A DNA stretch of 64,000 bases from Methylovirgula sp. GTDB taxonomy: Bacteria > Pseudomonadota > Alphaproteobacteria > Rhizobiales > Beijerinckiaceae. Where the stretch lies: contig NZ_JBBCGP010000001.1 in the NCBI RefSeq assembly GCF_037200945.1, forward strand, positions 2,726,501-2,790,500, read 5' to 3'. A program made the translations under genes and the position numbers. The notes beneath the pieces are model-generated. The model was not told where the DNA came from. It saw nothing but the letters and a program-made list of their open reading frames with translations, and did not search any database. Shown piece by piece: positions 43,232 to 52,185 of this stretch. The first letter of the stretch is position 1; each line of letters starts with the position of its first letter.

Positions 43232-43816
43232 TCAGAGCCTGTGCATCAGGCCGCCGAACGTATTCGCGACGAAGGCGAACGGCTTCAGGAGCGTATGCGT
43301 CGAGGGCAAGCTTGGCAGCAGGGCCGCGAGACCCGTGGGTTTCTTCAAATCCTGATGAGCGGCGCCAGCGTGTGTGCGGGACGATCCGATAGACGCCATC
43401 CGTGCGTGCGGCGGGGGCAAAGTCGCGCCAGCCTTGGACCGGAAGGTGCAGTTGAGATCGTTGGGGCAGGCGCTGGGATCGACGGCCGCCATCTTGAGCG
43501 AGGGGGCCGGCAACGGAGCGGCAGCGGCACTATCGAAGCCAGTCGTGTAAGAGGCCGAGGTCAGCGCATGGCTCGCGCCAACATCCGCGCCGCTCGTGCC
43601 GGGGCTTTCGAGATGGCCGGCCCAGGTTGAATTCGGCGTCGATGCATGAGCGGGCGCGACTGCGGGCGTGCCCAAAACCTGCCAGAGGTTTGGCTGCGGC
43701 AAAATCGGCGCAAAGCTTAAAACCATGCCTGCCAAAGCAAGACTGCCCGAGATGAGAACGCCACGCTGCGTCACGCCCGGTCCAAAAAACGAGAAGATTT
43801 TCGAAGTTTCGGCCAT
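43232..43816 (-). CDS. Hypothetical membrane-anchored protein
   Basis: A 194-residue protein with one N-terminal hydrophobic helix (about 20-38), then a low-complexity Ala/Ser/Pro/Thr-rich exported part with a Cys pair (ACPNDLNC). I recognise no family. Coding is supported by a signal-anchor start (MAETSKIFSFFG) and an unbroken frame; an upstream extension to 43870 is possible. Confidence 0.5.
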   Translation of the reverse strand: MAETSKIFSFFGPGVTQRGVLISGSLALAGMVLSFAPILPQPNLWQVLGTPAVAPAHASTPNSTWAGHLESPGTSGADVGASHALTSASYTTGFDSAAAAPLPAPSLKMAAVDPSACPNDLNCTFRSKAGATLPPPHARMASIGSSRTHAGAAHQDLKKPTGLAALLPSLPSTHTLLKPFAFVANTFGGLMHRL

Positions 43817-43942
43817 CAAAGTCTCGCCAGATTTCTGCGACGCGAGAATGGAACGCAAATATTGCGTCAAGACCTAGGCAAGACCGATGCCGAAAAAGGG
43901 CAGCAAGAAATTCTGCCCCGGCTGTTGCAGGAATCCCTCAGC

Positions 43943-44650
43943 CTAAGCTGGCTTGAATTCGGAAACGCCCCCATGCGCGGCCGACCAGGCCGCCGGTTCG
44001 TGCAGGAATTTTTCAACTTCGCTGAGGACCGACGGCGGTAAAGAGCCGTCGCGGTGCGCCGCTTCGAGCACGTCCCACCAGGTTACGAGGTAATGCAGAT
44101 TGACGCCGATCTCCTGCATCAGCGAGCGGGCCTGCGGAAAAATATCGTAGAAAAAATAAACGAAGGCATGGTCGCAGCGCTGCCCGGCGTTCCGCAAGGC
44201 CTCGCAGAAATTGACCTTGCTGCGCCCGTCAGTTGCGAGATCCTCGACGAGCAAAGCCCGGCCGTTGTCGATCAGATTGCCCTCGATCTGCGCTTGCCGC
44301 CCGAAGCCTTTCGGCTTCTTGCGTACGTATTGCATAGGCAGCATCAGCTGGTCGGCCAGCCACGCAGCAAAGGGGATGCCCGCCGTCTCGCCACCGGCGA
44401 TGATGTCGAGGCTTTCGCAGCCGATCTCGGCGATAATGGTGTGGGCGGCAAATTCCGTCAGGGTCTGTCGCAGACGGGGGTAGGCGATGATTTTGCGCAT
44501 GTCCGTATAGACGGGGCTCGCCCAGCCCGACGTGAAAATGAAGGGCCTTTCGGTATTGACCGAAATGGCCGCCACTTCGAGGAGGAGGCGCGCGGTCTGG
44601 CGGGCCATATTTTGCTTTTCCGGCGAAACCAGCGACATGCTTGAGACCAT
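43943..44650 (-). CDS. pyrE: Orotate phosphoribosyltransferase
   Basis: A 235-residue enzyme of pyrimidine synthesis, joining orotate and PRPP to give orotidine 5'-phosphate. The PRPP loop is ALLVEDLATDGRS near residues 125-137; FTSGWASPVYTDMRK and AGGETAGIPFAAW match the long alphaproteobacterial PyrE type. ATGs at 44650 and 44638 are both possible. pyrB is 13 kb away in this window. Confidence 0.93.
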   Translation of the reverse strand: MVSSMSLVSPEKQNMARQTARLLLEVAAISVNTERPFIFTSGWASPVYTDMRKIIAYPRLRQTLTEFAAHTIIAEIGCESLDIIAGGETAGIPFAAWLADQLMLPMQYVRKKPKGFGRQAQIEGNLIDNGRALLVEDLATDGRSKVNFCEALRNAGQRCDHAFVYFFYDIFPQARSLMQEIGVNLHYLVTWWDVLEAAHRDGSLPPSVLSEVEKFLHEPAAWSAAHGGVSEFKPA

Positions 44651-44938
44651 TCCAAAGAGGGAAAATCGTCGTCGCTTTTGCAGGGCGGAGCGTCAACCCC
44701 GAAATGGCGATTTCCAGCGGATATCGCCGCGCGAAGGGCATGGTCGGGAAACTGGAAGACGCCGGGCGGCCGACCGAATTTGACAAAACTTGCGGCAGAT
44801 CATGATGATTCTAAAGTGTTTCAGTCGAAAATCATTCGTGATCGGCTATCCTCAATCGGCGTCGTTCTATGGCTTGCCCGCCGGGCGGCAAGCGGCCATA
44901 GGAATGCAGTGCGGTTCGCCGCGAACGGGTAAATTTGC

Positions 44939-45751
44939 ATGACCAACGCCTCCTTGCCGGCATGGATGCCACTCTCGGTCCTCACCTGGATCGTCGTGAT
45001 GGTGGTCTTCCACGGCATCGGTTATGGGTTCGAATATTGCGACCGTGTCGGGCTTTTCAAAAGCGCCAAGGTGCGCCAGGCCGATAAGCTCACCTATCAG
45101 CAGCTTTTGCCGCGGGCGTTGTTCAATCAGGTTTTCGTGCTGCTGCCGGCGATGGTGCTGGTGCAATGGCTCGGATGGGCCTTTGTCGGGCCCGCGCATC
45201 TCAGCGTCTGGCGCTTCCTCGGGATGCTGGTCGGCATGGCGATCGGCCACGACGTCGTCCAATATGTCACGCACCGCTATGTGCTGCACAATCCGCGGTT
45301 GTTGCGGCCATTAGGCCATTCCGTCCATCACATGACGGGGGCGAGCAAGGCGATCAGCGCGCTCTACATGGCGCCGGCGGACTTTTTCCTTGAGATCGTG
45401 CTGCCCTATCTTTTGCCGCTGGTCGTCCTCGGTGGCGGCGGCAGCGATATTTTATTTCATCTGCTCGTCGCCGGTCTTGGGGCTTTTGGGGGGCTTTACG
45501 AACATTCGGGCTACGATTTTGCCGCGCCGTTGCGGCAAACGCGCTTCTTCAAATCGGTCCCTTGGTTCGGTGCGATTCTGGAGACGCTCGTCTCGAGCCA
45601 CGCGCACGGCCAGCATCATACGCGCGGCGTTGTCAGCTTCAGCGACGGCTTCGGCAGTCCCGGCATTTGCGACACGGTTTTCGCGACGCGCTGGGACAAG
45701 GTCGAGGAACGGCCGCGCGTCCGCAACGCCCGGCCAAAACGCGCTCAATAA
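44939..45751 (+). CDS. Fatty acid hydroxylase (sterol desaturase) family membrane enzyme
   Basis: A 270-residue protein with about five membrane helices and the di-iron His clusters of the family: GHDVVQYVTHR-HVLHNP-like (H-x3 to 4-H), HSVHH and HAHGQHH. These enzymes hydroxylate or desaturate lipids with oxygen. In alphaproteobacteria, members act on carotenoids, hopanoids or ornithine lipids; the substrate is not clear here. No lipid gene lies beside it. It ends convergently, seven bases from the next gene. Confidence 0.83.
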   Translation: MTNASLPAWMPLSVLTWIVVMVVFHGIGYGFEYCDRVGLFKSAKVRQADKLTYQQLLPRALFNQVFVLLPAMVLVQWLGWAFVGPAHLSVWRFLGMLVGMAIGHDVVQYVTHRYVLHNPRLLRPLGHSVHHMTGASKAISALYMAPADFFLEIVLPYLLPLVVLGGGGSDILFHLLVAGLGAFGGLYEHSGYDFAAPLRQTRFFKSVPWFGAILETLVSSHAHGQHHTRGVVSFSDGFGSPGICDTVFATRWDKVEERPRVRNARPKRAQ

Positions 45752-45758
45752 AACGCGC

Positions 45759-46055
45759 TCAGTAAGGCGCGACGACCGCATAAGGCGGCACGTTGTAGCG
45801 CGGTTCCGTCTGCGGGATGTAATAGACCCTGACTGCTACGGGGTGAGACGCACCCGGCACATAGGAATAGGCGCGCGAATACGCGATCATCGGCCAGCCA
45901 TAGGGCACACGGGTGACGTCGTTCGGGTACGCGTGCCAGGGGCGCCAATAGGTATGATATTGGCCATAATAATCGCGGCTCAGCGCCGCCGCGGGGCTTG
46001 CCCACGCGCTCACGGCGGCGAAGGCGAGGACGAGTTTCTTCAGCATCAAAGCCAC
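45759..46055 (-). CDS. Small exported Tyr/Pro-rich protein
   Basis: A 98-residue protein with a signal peptide (ending near SPAAA) and a short mature part rich in Tyr, Pro and Trp (DYYGQYHTYWRPWHAYP). No family recognised. The composition recalls small alphaproteobacterial envelope proteins of unknown function. Start at 46055 or the ATG three codons later (46046). Confidence 0.55.
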   Translation of the reverse strand: MALMLKKLVLAFAAVSAWASPAAALSRDYYGQYHTYWRPWHAYPNDVTRVPYGWPMIAYSRAYSYVPGASHPVAVRVYYIPQTEPRYNVPPYAVVAPY

Positions 46056-46136
46056 CTCACATGATCTCGGCGCGATTCATGCGCGCGCCGAGACCCGACG
46101 GCAAGCCGCTGTTTGAATTGTGGTTTGCGTCTTTGG

Positions 46137-46610
46137 TTAAGGCGCGATTTCGAATAGAGCCTCGACTTCGACCGCGCTGTCGAGCGGCAATTCGGCGACG
46201 CCGACGGTCGAGCGCGCGTGACGCCCCGCATCACCGAGAACCTCGACAATAAGATCCGACGCGCCATTCATGATCGGCGGAATTTGCGAATAGCCCGGCG
46301 CAACATTGATGAAGCCGCCAAGTCGGACGCAGCGTCGGATGCGGTCGAGATCGCCCAAGGCCGCTTTGGCCTGGGCCAGAATGTTGATTGCGCAGCGCCG
46401 TGCAGCCGCGCGGCCTGCCTCCGCCGACACGCCGGCGCCGATTTTACCCGTATGGCCGGGGTCGAGTTTGCCGTCAGGGCCGAAGGCGAGCTGGCCGGAA
46501 ACGATGAGCCAGGAACCGGAAATGACGCAAGGCACGTAATTGGCGATAGGCGCCGCCGCGGCCGGCAGGTCGATGTTCAAATGTTTCAAACGGTCTTCGA
46601 TAGCGCCCAC
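46137..46610 (-). CDS. RidA family protein
   Basis: A 157-residue protein of the RidA/YjgF group (PCVISGSWLIVSGQLAFG, INILAQAKAALGDLDRI, ARSTVGVAELPLDSAVEVEALFE). The sequence ARSTVGVAELP has the Arg that marks deaminase-competent RidA-type sites, though this long form belongs to a subgroup with less certain activity. RidA hydrolyses reactive enamine/imine intermediates. It is divergent from the EipB gene. Confidence 0.85.
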   Translation of the reverse strand: MGAIEDRLKHLNIDLPAAAAPIANYVPCVISGSWLIVSGQLAFGPDGKLDPGHTGKIGAGVSAEAGRAAARRCAINILAQAKAALGDLDRIRRCVRLGGFINVAPGYSQIPPIMNGASDLIVEVLGDAGRHARSTVGVAELPLDSAVEVEALFEIAP

Positions 46611-46746
46611 ACCAAAACTCCAATTTGTGCTTGGACTTAAAGTCGTCCGCGGGTGGCGGACGGGCGGCTTTTACCATTTTTATTGCCAGCCGCGCGGCCT
46701 CATTCTAACAGTTTAATGGCGGGCGGCGCGCAAGGAGCGTTGATTC

Positions 46747-47661
46747 ATGGTCAAATACCCTTTCGAGGCTGCGGGCCTGCGGGCGGCGCGGCGGGTAGGG
46801 CTTTTGGCAGCTATTTCTGCTTTTGGTCTGGCGTTTTCGCCCGCGGATGCGGCGAGTGATCCAGGTGGCCTTTTGCAGGCGACGCCGGCGTCTCTGCAGG
46901 GCGTTGTCGACGCCATTCCGCTCGCTTCACATCGCGCCGTTTATGACCTCACTTTGCTCAAGGCGGTGGGCACCAAAAGCCCAACGGGCGCGCGCGGCCG
47001 TATCGCCTTCGATTTTTCGGGTTCGGCGTGCGATGGCTATGTGCAGAATTTTCGTCAGTTGACGGAGCTGCAGCCGGCGGAAGGGCCGACTCGGATTTCC
47101 GATATGCATTCGGCGACGTTCGAGGATGGCGGTGGCAAGAACTTTTCGTTCAAGATGGAAACCAATGTCGACGATGCGCAATCCGATCAGGTGGATGGCC
47201 GCGCCGAGCGGATGAAGCGCGGCGTCGTGGGTGTCGATCTCGTCAAGCCGAAGCCTGAGCAGATCGCGCTCGGACGCGATGTTCTCTTCCCAACAGAGCA
47301 CATAAAATACATTCTGGCGGCGGCGAAAGCCGGCGAAAATGCGCTCGAAGTCAAAGTCTACGACGGCTCTGACAGCGGCGATAAAATCTACGACACGACG
47401 ACGTTCATTGGACACGCGATCGACACGCCCGCGCCCGATGCCGCGGCGCAAATTCCGCTGCTCCAACATATGCGCCGTTGGCCGGTATCGATCAGCTATT
47501 TCGACGACGGCCGGAAGGACGAGGCGCCGAACTACACACTCGCGTTCGACCTTTACGAGAACGGCATTTCACGCGCGCTGCGGCTTGATTACGGCGATTT
47601 TGTTCTCGCCGGGCAGATGGTTAGCCTGAAACTGTTGCCCACGCCGCCCTGCACAAAATAG
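46747..47661 (+). CDS. Envelope integrity protein EipB-like (DUF1849)
   Basis: A 304-residue periplasmic protein; signal peptide ends near PADAA. The DUF1849 core includes LASHRAVYDLTLL, GSACDGYVQNFRQL and RGVVGVDL; a spiral beta fold closed by a disulfide is known for Brucella EipB, and the two Cys (in GSACDG and the C-terminal PPCTK) fit that bond. EipB supports envelope stability. It is the only gene between the RidA and DivK blocks. Confidence 0.85.
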   Translation: MVKYPFEAAGLRAARRVGLLAAISAFGLAFSPADAASDPGGLLQATPASLQGVVDAIPLASHRAVYDLTLLKAVGTKSPTGARGRIAFDFSGSACDGYVQNFRQLTELQPAEGPTRISDMHSATFEDGGGKNFSFKMETNVDDAQSDQVDGRAERMKRGVVGVDLVKPKPEQIALGRDVLFPTEHIKYILAAAKAGENALEVKVYDGSDSGDKIYDTTTFIGHAIDTPAPDAAAQIPLLQHMRRWPVSISYFDDGRKDEAPNYTLAFDLYENGISRALRLDYGDFVLAGQMVSLKLLPTPPCTK

Positions 47662-47871
47662 CGCGAAGAACCTGTTCCGCCTATGGTCTGTGCCTATCCC
47701 TTTGGCACGCCCAAATTTTGCGCTCCAGAGGACGGTGACTTACGTCATATGCGCTCTTGTTTCTGCGATCCAATTTTCATTTCGTAAATTTCTATCTGGT
47801 AATAGTTACGTTCATGCTTGGGTCTCACGGCAGGAACGTCCGCGCCCTTGGAGGCTATAGGTTCCCAACAA

Positions 47872-48240
47872 ATGCAAAAGAGCGTTCTGATCGTCGAAGA
47901 TAATGAGCTTAACATGAAGCTTTTCAACGACCTCTTGGAAGCACACGGCTACCGGACGGTCCAAACGAGAAGCGGTGTGGAAGCAGTCGAACTCGCCCGA
48001 ACGCATCGTCCCGATTTAATTCTCATGGATATCCAGTTGCCGGAAGTCTCCGGGCTGCAAGTGACTCAGTGGATTAAAGACGACGAAAATCTGCGCCACA
48101 TTCCGGTGATTGCTATTACGGCTTTCGCGATGAAGGGGGATGAAGAAAAGATTCGTCAGGGCGGCTGCGAGGCTTACCTGTCGAAGCCGATTTCGGTGGT
48201 GAAATTCCTCGAAACGGTGCGCAGTTACATCGCCGAATAA
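47872..48240 (+). CDS. divK: Cell-cycle response regulator DivK
   Basis: A 122-residue single-domain receiver. The phospho-acceptor is Asp53 in LILMDIQLP, matching DivK of Caulobacter in position; the acidic pair (VEDN) and the Lys in LSKPIS are conserved. DivK controls CckA and CtrA activity and so the cell cycle. ATG 47872 gives the normal N-terminus. It sits 21 nt before pleD, the classic order. Confidence 0.93.
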   Translation: MQKSVLIVEDNELNMKLFNDLLEAHGYRTVQTRSGVEAVELARTHRPDLILMDIQLPEVSGLQVTQWIKDDENLRHIPVIAITAFAMKGDEEKIRQGGCEAYLSKPISVVKFLETVRSYIAE

Positions 48241-48261
48241 TCCGGCGGGGGAACGTTTCTG

Positions 48262-49632
48262 ATGACGGCCAAGATTCTCGTTGTCGATGATATTTTGCCG
48301 AACGTGAGGCTTCTCGAAGCGCGGCTTACGGCGGAATATTTCGATGTGACGACGGCGATGAATGGCGCCGAGGCGCTCGCGGTTTGCGCGCAGGATGATT
48401 GCGACCTCATTCTTCTCGACGTGATGATGCCGGGCATGGACGGATTTGAAGTCTGCCGACGGCTCAAAAAAAATCCGGCGACGACGCATCTGCCAATCGT
48501 CATGGTAACGGCGCTCGATCAGCCAAGCGACCGGGTTAAGGGCCTCGAGGCCGGTGCAGATGATTTTTTGACAAAACCGATTGATGAAATCGCGCTCATC
48601 GCGCGCGTACGTTCGCTCACCCGGTTAAAGGTGGTGCTCGACGATCTGCGTAATCGCGCTTCGACCGCCGTAGCTTTGGGTATGCCTGACCCCTTCACTG
48701 CAGCCCTGGCGGAAGACGGCCTCGGTGGCCGCATTCTGCTTGTTGACGACCGTCCCGCGTCAGCAGCGCAACTCGCCTTTATGTTGCGCGACAAATATAT
48801 CGTCGAAATCGAGCCCAATCCGAATGACGTCGCGGCGAAAGTTGCCAGCGGCGCGTATGACCTGTTGATCGTCAGTCTCGGGCTTCAGGGCTTCGACGCT
48901 CTACGCCTGTGCGGCCAACTCCGTTCGCAGGAGCGCACGCGCCAATTGCCGATCTTGTGTCTGGCCGAGATGGAAGACCGCACGCGCGTGCTTCGCGCGC
49001 TCGATCTCGGCGTCAACGATTTCCTCATGCGGCCCGTTGACGGCAACGAGTTGATCGCGCGCGTGCGCAGCAATCTGCGGCGCAAGCGCTATGCCGACAA
49101 GCTGCGCGACAACGTGCAAGCTTCGCTCGAACTCGCGGTGGTCGATCCGCTGACCGGGCTCAACAACCGCCGGTATTTCGAGATGCATCTTTCGATTCTC
49201 GTAAAGCAGGCGGTTGATTGCGACCGGCCTCTCTCCATGATGATCCTTGATATCGATCATTTCAAAGGCATCAACGACACCTACGGACACGCGACGGGCG
49301 ATCAGATCCTGAAGGGCTTCGCGAAGCGCGTCCGCAAGGTGATCCGCATTCCTGACGTCATCTGCCGTATTGGCGGCGAGGAATTCGTCGTCGTTATGCC
49401 GGATACGAATATGGAGGTTGCCGCGCGCATCGCCGAGCGCGTCCGCGCCGAGATCGAGCAGGAGCGTTTCGTCGTGCCCCATAGCGGCGCGGCAGTTGGC
49501 ATCACGGTTTCGATCGGCTTGGCTGAGCGGGGTGACGATGACCTTCCGGACGGCCTTTTCAGCCGCGCGGACCGGGCGCTCTATCGCTCCAAATCCAACG
49601 GCCGCAACCGCGTTTCGGCGGACGCCGCCTGA
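48262..49632 (+). CDS. pleD: Diguanylate cyclase response regulator PleD
   Basis: A 456-residue protein: receiver 1 with Asp53 in LILLDVMMPG, receiver 2 that lacks a phospho-Asp (VSLGLQGFD) and serves as an adaptor, and a GGDEF domain with active site GGEEF. The I-site RIPD lies five residues upstream, so c-di-GMP feedback is expected. PleD drives the polar switch to stalked or sessile cells. Fully in line with the Caulobacter protein. Confidence 0.94.
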   Translation: MTAKILVVDDILPNVRLLEARLTAEYFDVTTAMNGAEALAVCAQDDCDLILLDVMMPGMDGFEVCRRLKKNPATTHLPIVMVTALDQPSDRVKGLEAGADDFLTKPIDEIALIARVRSLTRLKVVLDDLRNRASTAVALGMPDPFTAALAEDGLGGRILLVDDRPASAAQLAFMLRDKYIVEIEPNPNDVAAKVASGAYDLLIVSLGLQGFDALRLCGQLRSQERTRQLPILCLAEMEDRTRVLRALDLGVNDFLMRPVDGNELIARVRSNLRRKRYADKLRDNVQASLELAVVDPLTGLNNRRYFEMHLSILVKQAVDCDRPLSMMILDIDHFKGINDTYGHATGDQILKGFAKRVRKVIRIPDVICRIGGEEFVVVMPDTNMEVAARIAERVRAEIEQERFVVPHSGAAVGITVSIGLAERGDDDLPDGLFSRADRALYRSKSNGRNRVSADAA

Positions 49633-49865
49633 ATCGTTTTGGCAAGCCCGCGGCCAAAAAGATTAGATATTTAGGTAAATAAACGGAGGCGGGACGTCTC
49701 TACAATTAAGCAGTTTTCTTTTCGCGAGCCGCACGCTAACTTAAACACCTCGGTGACGGCTCCGCTGCGTTACGCGAATGACGCCTCGGTCGCGAATACT
49801 AAATATTTCAACAGAATACCCTACGGAGTGCTCAGGTCCGCCGCATCTCCTGGGTCCGTGGGGTC

Positions 49866-49954
49866 GGCCGGCGCGCAGATGGTTAGGAGTGGCCTCCTCG
49901 AGATACCATTTGCCGCCGGCCACCATTCTTCCTGTCGAAGGACAAGGGTGGTGG
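49866..49954. other. Strongly folded intergenic element between pleD and rpmG
   Basis: Two adjacent hairpins. In the first, GGCCGGCG (49866-49873) pairs with CGCCGGCC (49914-49921), then ATGGT with ACCAT (49879-49883, 49905-49909), then AGGAG with CTCCT (49885-49889, 49894-49898) around a TGGC loop. In the second, CCACCA (49920-49925) pairs with TGGTGG (49949-49954) and TCCT with AGGA inside. Small frames on both strands here have no family. I do not match 6S, SRP, tmRNA or RNase P RNA. The surrounding gap is 49633-50033; its remainder shows no supported feature. Confidence 0.5.
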
Positions 49955-50002
49955 TGAGTCGCACGCCTCATAAATTAAATTAAGAAAATAGATTATCTTA
50001 TT

Positions 50003-50029
50003 GAGCGGACTGCTAAATCGCGTCCGCTC
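50003..50029 (-). terminator. Hairpin after rpmG
   Basis: GAGCGGAC (50003-50010) and GTCCGCTC (50022-50029) form an 8-bp stem with an 11-nt loop, starting five bases after the rpmG stop on the minus strand and followed by AT-rich DNA. Probably the rpmG terminator, though the T-run is weak. Confidence 0.55.
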
Positions 50030-50033
50030 CGAA

Positions 50034-50201
50034 TCACTTGATCTTGGTTTCTTTGAACTCGACGTGCTTGCGCGCGACCGGGTCGTATTTCTTGAACGAC
50101 AGCTTTTCGGTCTTCGTGCGGGCGTTCTTCTTGGTCACGTAAAAATAGCCCGTGTCTGCCGAGGACTGGAGCTTAATCTTGATCATTGCGGCCTTGGCCA
50201 T
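50034..50201 (-). CDS. rpmG: Large ribosomal subunit protein bL33
   Basis: A 55-residue protein starting MAKAAMIKIKLQSSADTG and ending in EFKETKIK, with KKNARTKTEKLSFKKYDP in the middle. This is the long bL33 without zinc-binding Cys pairs, usual in alphaproteobacteria. It is a component of the 50S subunit. A Shine-Dalgarno-like AGGAAG lies nine bases before the ATG. Confidence 0.95.
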   Translation of the reverse strand: MAKAAMIKIKLQSSADTGYFYVTKKNARTKTEKLSFKKYDPVARKHVEFKETKIK

Positions 50202-50304
50202 CTGCGGCTTCCTTCAAACCTGAGCGCGTCGCGTGGCGAAAAGCGCCGACGCGTTAAATGCTGACGATGCGCGAAAGTGGGCGCACCTTAAGGATCGGCC
50301 TTCG

Positions 50305-50334
50305 CTTGTCAAGGATTGGCTTGTCAAGGATTGG
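50305..50334. repeat. Perfect 15-bp tandem duplication at the MFS gene stop
   Basis: CTTGTCAAGGATTGG occurs twice head to tail (50305-50319, 50320-50334). The second copy contains the last codons and stop of the MFS gene; the first copy repeats them after the stop. Recent slippage is the simple explanation. Confidence 0.85.
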
Positions 50335-51472
50335 CATCGCGCTTCATTGCCAATGTGAAGAAGAGCGCCAGAACGACAGCCAAACTGAAGAAGAGACCGG
50401 AGGGTGCGAGGTCGAGACTGAAGCCGAAAATCGGCGGCCCGACGAGGCTCCCCGCAGTATACAGGAGGATATAAGCTGCGTTGGCACGTGCCAGCGCTCC
50501 GGCCTCCGGATAGCGGCTGGCGAGGCTTGTAAGGCCTACTGCGTAAAGGCCCCCGACAATCCCGCTCCAGGCGAACAGCAGCATGACATAGCTTGCGTAG
50601 GATGAGCGCGCGGCGAGCGGCAAAATCAGTGCGCCGATGGTGCCAAGCGCGCCCATCAGGATCAGCAGCCGGCGCTGGCCAAAACGGTCGGCCACGAAGC
50701 CGGTTGGGATCTGGAACAATGCGTTGCCCAGCGCAAAGATCGCGGTGGCGACAGCGGCCGCGCCGGCGCCCCAGCCTTCGCGCAAGGCGAAGACCGGAAA
50801 TAGGCCAAAGGCCGCGGCTTCGATCGCGCCATAGATGAGAGCCGCCGCCGTTGCTGCGGGCGCGGCGCGCAGGATCGCCCTGAAGGGTAGCGGCTGCGCT
50901 TCTTCCAGAGCCGGCGCCTCCACCCCTGTAAGCCCGATCGGCACGATGGCTGCCAGTGAGAGCAGGGCGGCGATCATAAACGGCGTCGCGCCAGAGGGAC
51001 CGGTCGCGGCGAGAACGAAAGGTCCCGCTGTGAATCCAGCTGCAACGGCTGTCGCGTAAATCCCCATCACCAGACCGCGCCGGCGCGGCCAGACGATCGC
51101 GCTGATCCAGAATTCGGCAAGAATGAAGAGGATGGTCAGCGCGATGCCATAGATGCACCGCATCGCAAGCCAGGGCCAATAGCCGTGCGTGAGCGCGAGG
51201 CCGGCAAGGCAGACGGCGCCCAGCAATAGTGCGGAGATCAGGAGCCGCCGGACGCCGATGATGTGCGCGAGCCAAGGCACATAAACCGCCGTGACGAGGC
51301 CAACGAGGCTGCTCGCGGCGGGATGGAGGCCGATAGCGCGTGCGGAATAGCCGGCCTGCGCCAGCCGCACCGCGATCAAAGTCGCCGACAGCGACAGGCC
51401 GATAGCGGCGATCATTACCGTCGTGATGGCCGCGGCGACGACGAATACGCGCGTTTCTGAAGGTGTTTTCAA
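50324..51472 (-). CDS. MFS transporter
   Basis: A 382-residue membrane protein with 12 predicted helices. The helix 2-3 loop motif is reduced (GVRRLLISA), and helix 5 has a Gly-rich AAGFTAGPFVLA. It resembles the YcaD-like sugar/drug transporter group. Substrate unknown. It overlaps the NUDIX gene by four bases, so they are co-transcribed with DUF983. Confidence 0.82.
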   Translation of the reverse strand: MKTPSETRVFVVAAAITTVMIAAIGLSLSATLIAVRLAQAGYSARAIGLHPAASSLVGLVTAVYVPWLAHIIGVRRLLISALLLGAVCLAGLALTHGYWPWLAMRCIYGIALTILFILAEFWISAIVWPRRRGLVMGIYATAVAAGFTAGPFVLAATGPSGATPFMIAALLSLAAIVPIGLTGVEAPALEEAQPLPFRAILRAAPAATAAALIYGAIEAAAFGLFPVFALREGWGAGAAAVATAIFALGNALFQIPTGFVADRFGQRRLLILMGALGTIGALILPLAARSSYASYVMLLFAWSGIVGGLYAVGLTSLASRYPEAGALARANAAYILLYTAGSLVGPPIFGFSLDLAPSGLFFSLAVVLALFFTLAMKRDANP

Positions 51473-52185
51473 AGTTCGTCGCGGGAGAAGCGGCGATTCC
51501 GATAAGTGAAGAACGCCGCAGGCGGATCGGCTGTCAGCCCTGCGGTAATGCGTTGCGCGGCCTCGCGCAAGATCGAACTGGTGATGTTGCCGACGTCAAG
51601 TTCCGATGCCTCGGCGATCGGCAGCCAGCGAAGTTCGACAAGCTCTGCATCCGCATGTGCTACGCCCTCGACGCGGTAGGCGATGGAAGCCGCATTGGCG
51701 ATGAAGAAGCGTGTATCGAACCGGCGCGGCAGATGTTGCGGCGTCACGGCGCGGGCGAGAAAGCGCAAATCGCCGATCCTCGGCAGAAAGCCAAGCTCAA
51801 CGAAAGCGCGCCAGGATTGAGGCACCGGGGTCTTGGAAGGCGTGGCCTTCTCGCCGATCAGGAGGCCTGTTTCTTCAAATGTTTCGCGAATGGCGGCCAA
51901 GGCGAGCGTGCGGGGCTCCGGCGCATCGCGACGGTTGCGTTTGCCGAGCCGGGTGGCAACGGACTCGTTGAGGGTATCGGCTGCCGTGATGTCGCGATCT
52001 TCGCGCTCCACGCGGCCACCGGGGAAGACAAACTTGTCCGGCATGAAACGCAGGCTGGCATTGCGCCGACCCATCAGGACGCGCGGAACGGATTGGGTCG
52101 TATCGACAAGGATGAGACTGGAAGCCGCTTTCGGCTTGACGGATCGCGTGGACGAAATAATCGGCGCAGAGACGCCGTCAGCCAT
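51469..52185 (-). CDS. NUDIX hydrolase
   Basis: A 238-residue protein with the Nudix box drifting from consensus: ALAAIRETFEETGLLIG (G-x5-E-x7-REUxEExGU, with Ala for the first Gly). The rest resembles CoA-diphosphatase-like alphaproteobacterial members. Substrate unknown. ATG 52185 overlaps the end of the DUF983 gene by eight bases; a longer frame upstream is Arg-rich and unsupported. Confidence 0.82.
   Translation of the reverse strand: MADGVSAPIISSTRSVKPKAASSLILVDTTQSVPRVLMGRRNASLRFMPDKFVFPGGRVEREDRDITAADTLNESVATRLGKRNRRDAPEPRTLALAAIRETFEETGLLIGEKATPSKTPVPQSWRAFVELGFLPRIGDLRFLARAVTPQHLPRRFDTRFFIANAASIAYRVEGVAHADAELVELRWLPIAEASELDVGNITSSILREAAQRITAGLTADPPAAFFTYRNRRFSRDEL

Noticed and set aside
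49741..49971. 76-codon frames on both strands in the pleD-rpmG gap
   Set aside because: No start signals and strong RNA-like folding explains the base pattern better; left as a structured element.
49633..50033. 6S, SRP, tmRNA or RNase P RNA in the gap
   Set aside because: None of the conserved motifs, such as the SRP GGAAG loop or the tmRNA TTCGA arm, is present.
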